From positions 1 through 10,198 of the forward strand of contig CADCOZ010000158.1 of the NCBI GenBank assembly GCA_902803125.1: DNA of 10,198 bases. The letters are read 5' to 3'. Below the pieces are notes generated by a model, which worked only from the letters and a program-made list of their open reading frames with translations, was not told the DNA's origin and ran no database searches. Both the position numbers and the translations under genes were made by a program. This DNA is from an uncultured Ruminococcus sp. (GTDB lineage Bacteria > Bacillota > Clostridia > Oscillospirales > Acutalibacteraceae). This document shows positions 8,143-10,198 of the stretch, piece after piece (within the stretch, counting starts at the first letter, position 1; each line of letters starts with the position of its first letter).

Positions 8143-8210
8143 GGTAGTGTCAAAAATATATCGGCCGCCTTATCAAAAGGCCTGTTATTGGATGGGAAGG
8201 AGGAATCAAC

Positions 8211-8237
8211 ATGAGGTATGATGCGGCGTTTCCTTAG
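8211..8237 (+). CDS. Possible 8-codon leader peptide (uORF)
   Basis: ATG at 8211 lies 7 bases after a perfect AAGGAGG (8197-8203). It opens a frame of 8 codons, MRYDAAFP, ending at TAG (8235-8237). The initiation region nearly duplicates that of the large downstream gene, and the two ATGs are in the same frame, 147 bases apart. Ribosomes would very likely load here if the leader is transcribed. The peptide shows no run of one regulated amino acid, so classic amino-acid attenuation is not indicated. Whether it is functional is unknown. Confidence 0.35.
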   Translation: MRYDAAFP

Positions 8238-8295
8238 TATCTTGTTCAAGCCGTCTAAAAACATTCCCTGTCCATTGGACAGCGGTATCCGATGA
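8218..8295 (+). CDS. Alternative 25-codon small ORF in the leader
   Basis: A second frame starts at ATG 8218, or at the adjacent ATG 8221, and runs to TGA at 8293-8295. It encodes a basic, partly hydrophobic peptide that begins MMRRFLSILFKPSK. It would use the same AAGGAGG, but at 14 to 17 bases, which is longer than optimal. It overlaps the 8-codon frame, so at most one is likely to be well translated from this site. It ends 62 bases before the large gene. I recognise no family and regard it as a weak candidate. Confidence 0.22.
   Translation: MMRRFLSILFKPSKNIPCPLDSGIR
8268..8282 (+). other. Small perfect hairpin in the leader
   Basis: CTGTCC (8268-8273) and GGACAG (8277-8282) form a 6-bp stem around a three-base loop. 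It lies inside the 25-codon small ORF and about 60 bases before the main ribosome binding site. There is no T-run, so it is not a terminator. It could be a structural element of the leader RNA or a chance match. Confidence 0.4.
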
Positions 8296-8357
8296 AGGTC
8301 AAAAATGCTCGGAAGGTATTTCTGAGAAAATAACAAATGATTTCAGGAGGTCTCAAC

Positions 8358-10198
8358 ATGAGTCAATTTAATGATTTTTTAAGTAAGCTGGCCCCCGGCC
8401 ACCATATCCGTGTAACACTAACCAACGGTCAGGTGATGGAAGGTAATGTGGTACAAAATGATGCAGAAGAATCACTTCTTATTGAAGTAAAGATGACCAC
8501 GATGGTTCGCTATCGTGCGGTTGATTCGTTAACCGTAGTGGACGGCCCAGCACAAACGGCACCGGTCAGCAGGCAGGAGCCTTCAGCGGCTCTTCAACAA
8601 ACAACGGTTGCTGCTGTCGTTCCTGAGGAAGATGTTTCGGTTCGTCCGGTCGTTGCCGCCAAAAAAGATTTCGACCCTGAGAAGCTGCCGGCTCTTCAGC
8701 CGCTGCCTTCCAAAGATAAGTTATATGACCGGGAAACCAATGAAGACGTACTGGAAAAACTGGTTGAAGAACTGGAACCGTCAGACAGATCCATTCTTCA
8801 GTCAACGATTGACAGTTTACTGGAGGCCTATAAGAATGACAATGAACAGGGTATGAAGCTGACCGCCTCACAGCTTGTTCAGCTTTCGCAAAGCTGGAAA
8901 ATTGAAGATGGTGTTGCCGCCTGTCGGGTAGCCGCCGCCGGATTATATATTGCCGGCTGTTATGAAGCCGCCATTATGATGCTCTACTTTGGCAATCTCA
9001 CACGGGAAGCCTATCTGACCGCCTTTAATGCTTCTTACCGCACGAATGAAAGTGTTTTCTACCATCGTTTGGCGGCGGCTCTTGCGGTCTTGTACCTGCT
9101 GTACAATCCTTCTTCGGACTATTACGAAGAAGCAGCCACCTGCCTGCGGGAATCCTCCCTGCGCTGTAAAGACATTTCCGGCCTTGTCTTTTTGGAAGAG
9201 AATCTGGAAGGGGAACTTCGCTTAGCCTATTGCTATGAGGTTACCAAAAAAATCGCAGAGAAATTAAAAATCAGCGTACTGCCCAACCAAAGTCCGAAAG
9301 AACTTCATGCACTGATGAAAGAGAAGTTTGATAACAGCCAGATCCTGACCGTTATCCTGAAGGTTTCACAGGAAAAAGATGCCCATGACCAGAAGCCCGA
9401 AGAAAGTAAGTCTGCGGTTATTACCGATACCGTAGACAGCTTTGGCACCATTACCAAACTGAACTTCTATGAAGATAAGGGAAAGATTACCGGTCAGAGC
9501 GGAAAGGTCTATGATTTCGAGTTTGGCGATATTTTGGATGTGTCTTTCCGCAAAAAGATCAAGAGTATTGCCGGCAAAAGTCCCAAGACGATTGATATCC
9601 CCGTGCGTTTTGATGTTGACACGGCCTATTCCAAATCTGTTGCCATCAATATTGCTTCGGCACAAGCCGCCAAACCGACCACCAAAGCAACCGCCGACAA
9701 GGCTCCCTCTATCCCAAAACCGACCGGTATCAATCCGTCAATGTATGTTTCACCGGTATCTCCGAATGCTTTATTCACTGCCAAACAGTATACAGCCGCT
9801 TTGGCCGGCTACAAACAGCAGCTGGAAGAGAACAAAATCGAAGAAGGCTTCTGCGGTTGTGTGCAGTGTTACATGAAATTCATGAAGGATAACACACTTT
9901 CGGAAACACATCAGGCAGAATTACAGGAAATGCTCTCTCAATATGAGCATCGTCTGCCGCTGACCATGAAGTCTTATTCTTTGCTGGTTCAGCTTTATTC
10001 CAAGCTGGAAAACTGGCAAAAGGTCATTGAAGCCATTGATAAAATGGTCGCCGGCAATATCTTCAAAGACAATAGTCAGTGTCTGCATTTTCTGAATCTC
10101 AAAGCGATGGCACTGCGGAGTCAGGGTCGTCTGCCGGAAGCCATTGAAGCGTTGGCGGAAACCTGCCGCTTTGTGGAAAGAAACCGTCTTTATGAAAA
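8358..10198 (+). CDS. LSm-like / TPR-like / cold-shock-like multidomain protein, probable RNA-binding scaffold (3' end cut by window)
   Basis: An uninterrupted frame starts at ATG 8358, 7 bases after AGGAGG (8345-8350), and runs off the window after 613 codons. Residues about 13-62 resemble an Hfq/LSm fold: an Sm1-like stretch (G14, VTLTNGQVMEGN, D35, LLIEV) and an Sm2-like MVRYRAVDSLTVVD, comparable with Hfq's MVYKHAISTVV. A low-complexity linker (63-115) leads to an alpha-helical, TPR-like region (about 125-335). Residues about 360-433 read like a cold-shock beta-barrel (FGTITKLNFYEDKGKI, YDFEFGDILD, IPVRFDV, AINI), although the aromatic RNP1 core is not conserved. After a second, Pro/Ala/Thr-rich linker come C499, C501 and C504 (CGCVQC), possibly metal-binding, and at least two TPR-like helix pairs (about 530-610). 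No signal peptide or membrane segment is visible, so it is probably cytoplasmic. Two nucleic-acid-binding-type barrels plus TPR-like regions suggest an RNA-protein scaffold. The gene is certain; the domains are by-eye calls. Confidence 0.88.
   Translation, partial: MSQFNDFLSKLAPGHHIRVTLTNGQVMEGNVVQNDAEESLLIEVKMTTMVRYRAVDSLTVVDGPAQTAPVSRQEPSAALQQTTVAAVVPEEDVSVRPVVAAKKDFDPEKLPALQPLPSKDKLYDRETNEDVLEKLVEELEPSDRSILQSTIDSLLEAYKNDNEQGMKLTASQLVQLSQSWKIEDGVAACRVAAAGLYIAGCYEAAIMMLYFGNLTREAYLTAFNASYRTNESVFYHRLAAALAVLYLLYNPSSDYYEEAATCLRESSLRCKDISGLVFLEENLEGELRLAYCYEVTKKIAEKLKISVLPNQSPKELHALMKEKFDNSQILTVILKVSQEKDAHDQKPEESKSAVITDTVDSFGTITKLNFYEDKGKITGQSGKVYDFEFGDILDVSFRKKIKSIAGKSPKTIDIPVRFDVDTAYSKSVAINIASAQAAKPTTKATADKAPSIPKPTGINPSMYVSPVSPNALFTAKQYTAALAGYKQQLEENKIEEGFCGCVQCYMKFMKDNTLSETHQAELQEMLSQYEHRLPLTMKSYSLLVQLYSKLENWQKVIEAIDKMVAGNIFKDNSQCLHFLNLKAMALRSQGRLPEAIEALAETCRFVERNRLYE

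Larger units (their letters stand above)
8149..8357 (+). promoter_or_regulatory. Long 5' leader of the LSm/TPR gene
   Basis: About 208 nt lie between the predicted P2 start and the start codon at 8358. The leader holds a small hairpin (GCCTT at 8167-8171 with AAGGC at 8177-8181), a full ribosome binding site with tiny ORFs at 8197-8295, a CTGTCC/GGACAG hairpin, and a weak TCCGA/TCGGA pairing (8288-8292 with 8309-8313). None is followed by a T-run, so it is not a classic terminator attenuator. I recognise no known riboswitch class. Confidence 0.5.

Noticed and set aside
8136..8336. 66-codon minus-strand frame across promoter P2 and the leader
   Set aside because: It covers a consensus promoter and leader on the + strand, shows no ribosome binding site I would trust, and has no recognisable sequence.
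9469..9876. 135-codon + frame near the end of the window
   Set aside because: It is an out-of-frame shadow of the large gene that starts at 8358, whose own frame is open throughout and shows domain-like patterns.

Overview
The window looks like a chromosomal segment of a Bacillota (Firmicutes) bacterium. It has an addB-addA operon in the Bacillus/Clostridium order, strong AGGAGG ribosome binding sites, extended (TGn) -10 boxes, intrinsic terminators with long T-runs, near-balanced base composition in genes and AT-rich intergenic DNA. I cannot place it to genus. All credible genes lie on the + strand. There are no tRNAs, rRNAs, insertion sequences or CRISPR arrays.

Layout. (1) Bases 2-106 are the last 34 codons of an unidentified gene, closed by a strong terminator. 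(2) A short promoter region leads to addB (227-3592) and addA (3585-7196). Their 8-bp overlap indicates translational coupling, and a terminator at 7220-7261 closes the unit. Together they encode the AddAB helicase-nuclease, which resects double-strand DNA ends for recombination; all key helicase, nuclease and iron-sulfur residues are present. (3) A 186-codon mntP-type manganese efflux gene (7298-7858) starts 37 nt after that terminator with no clear promoter of its own. (4) A 499-bp AT-rich intergenic region holds two promoter-like elements, a 19-bp tandem repeat just upstream of the second, and a roughly 208-nt leader. The leader contains a near-copy of the downstream translation start and one or two tiny ORFs. 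(5) A large gene starts at 8358 and runs off the end of the window.

The last gene is the most interesting. By eye its protein joins an Hfq/LSm-like N-terminal domain, an alpha-helical TPR-like region, a cold-shock-like beta-barrel domain, a CxCxxC cysteine cluster and a second TPR-like region. That suggests an RNA-binding scaffold of a kind I do not recognise as a characterised family. Its elaborate upstream region suggests regulated, possibly self-regulated, expression. These are inferences from pattern reading, not database matches.
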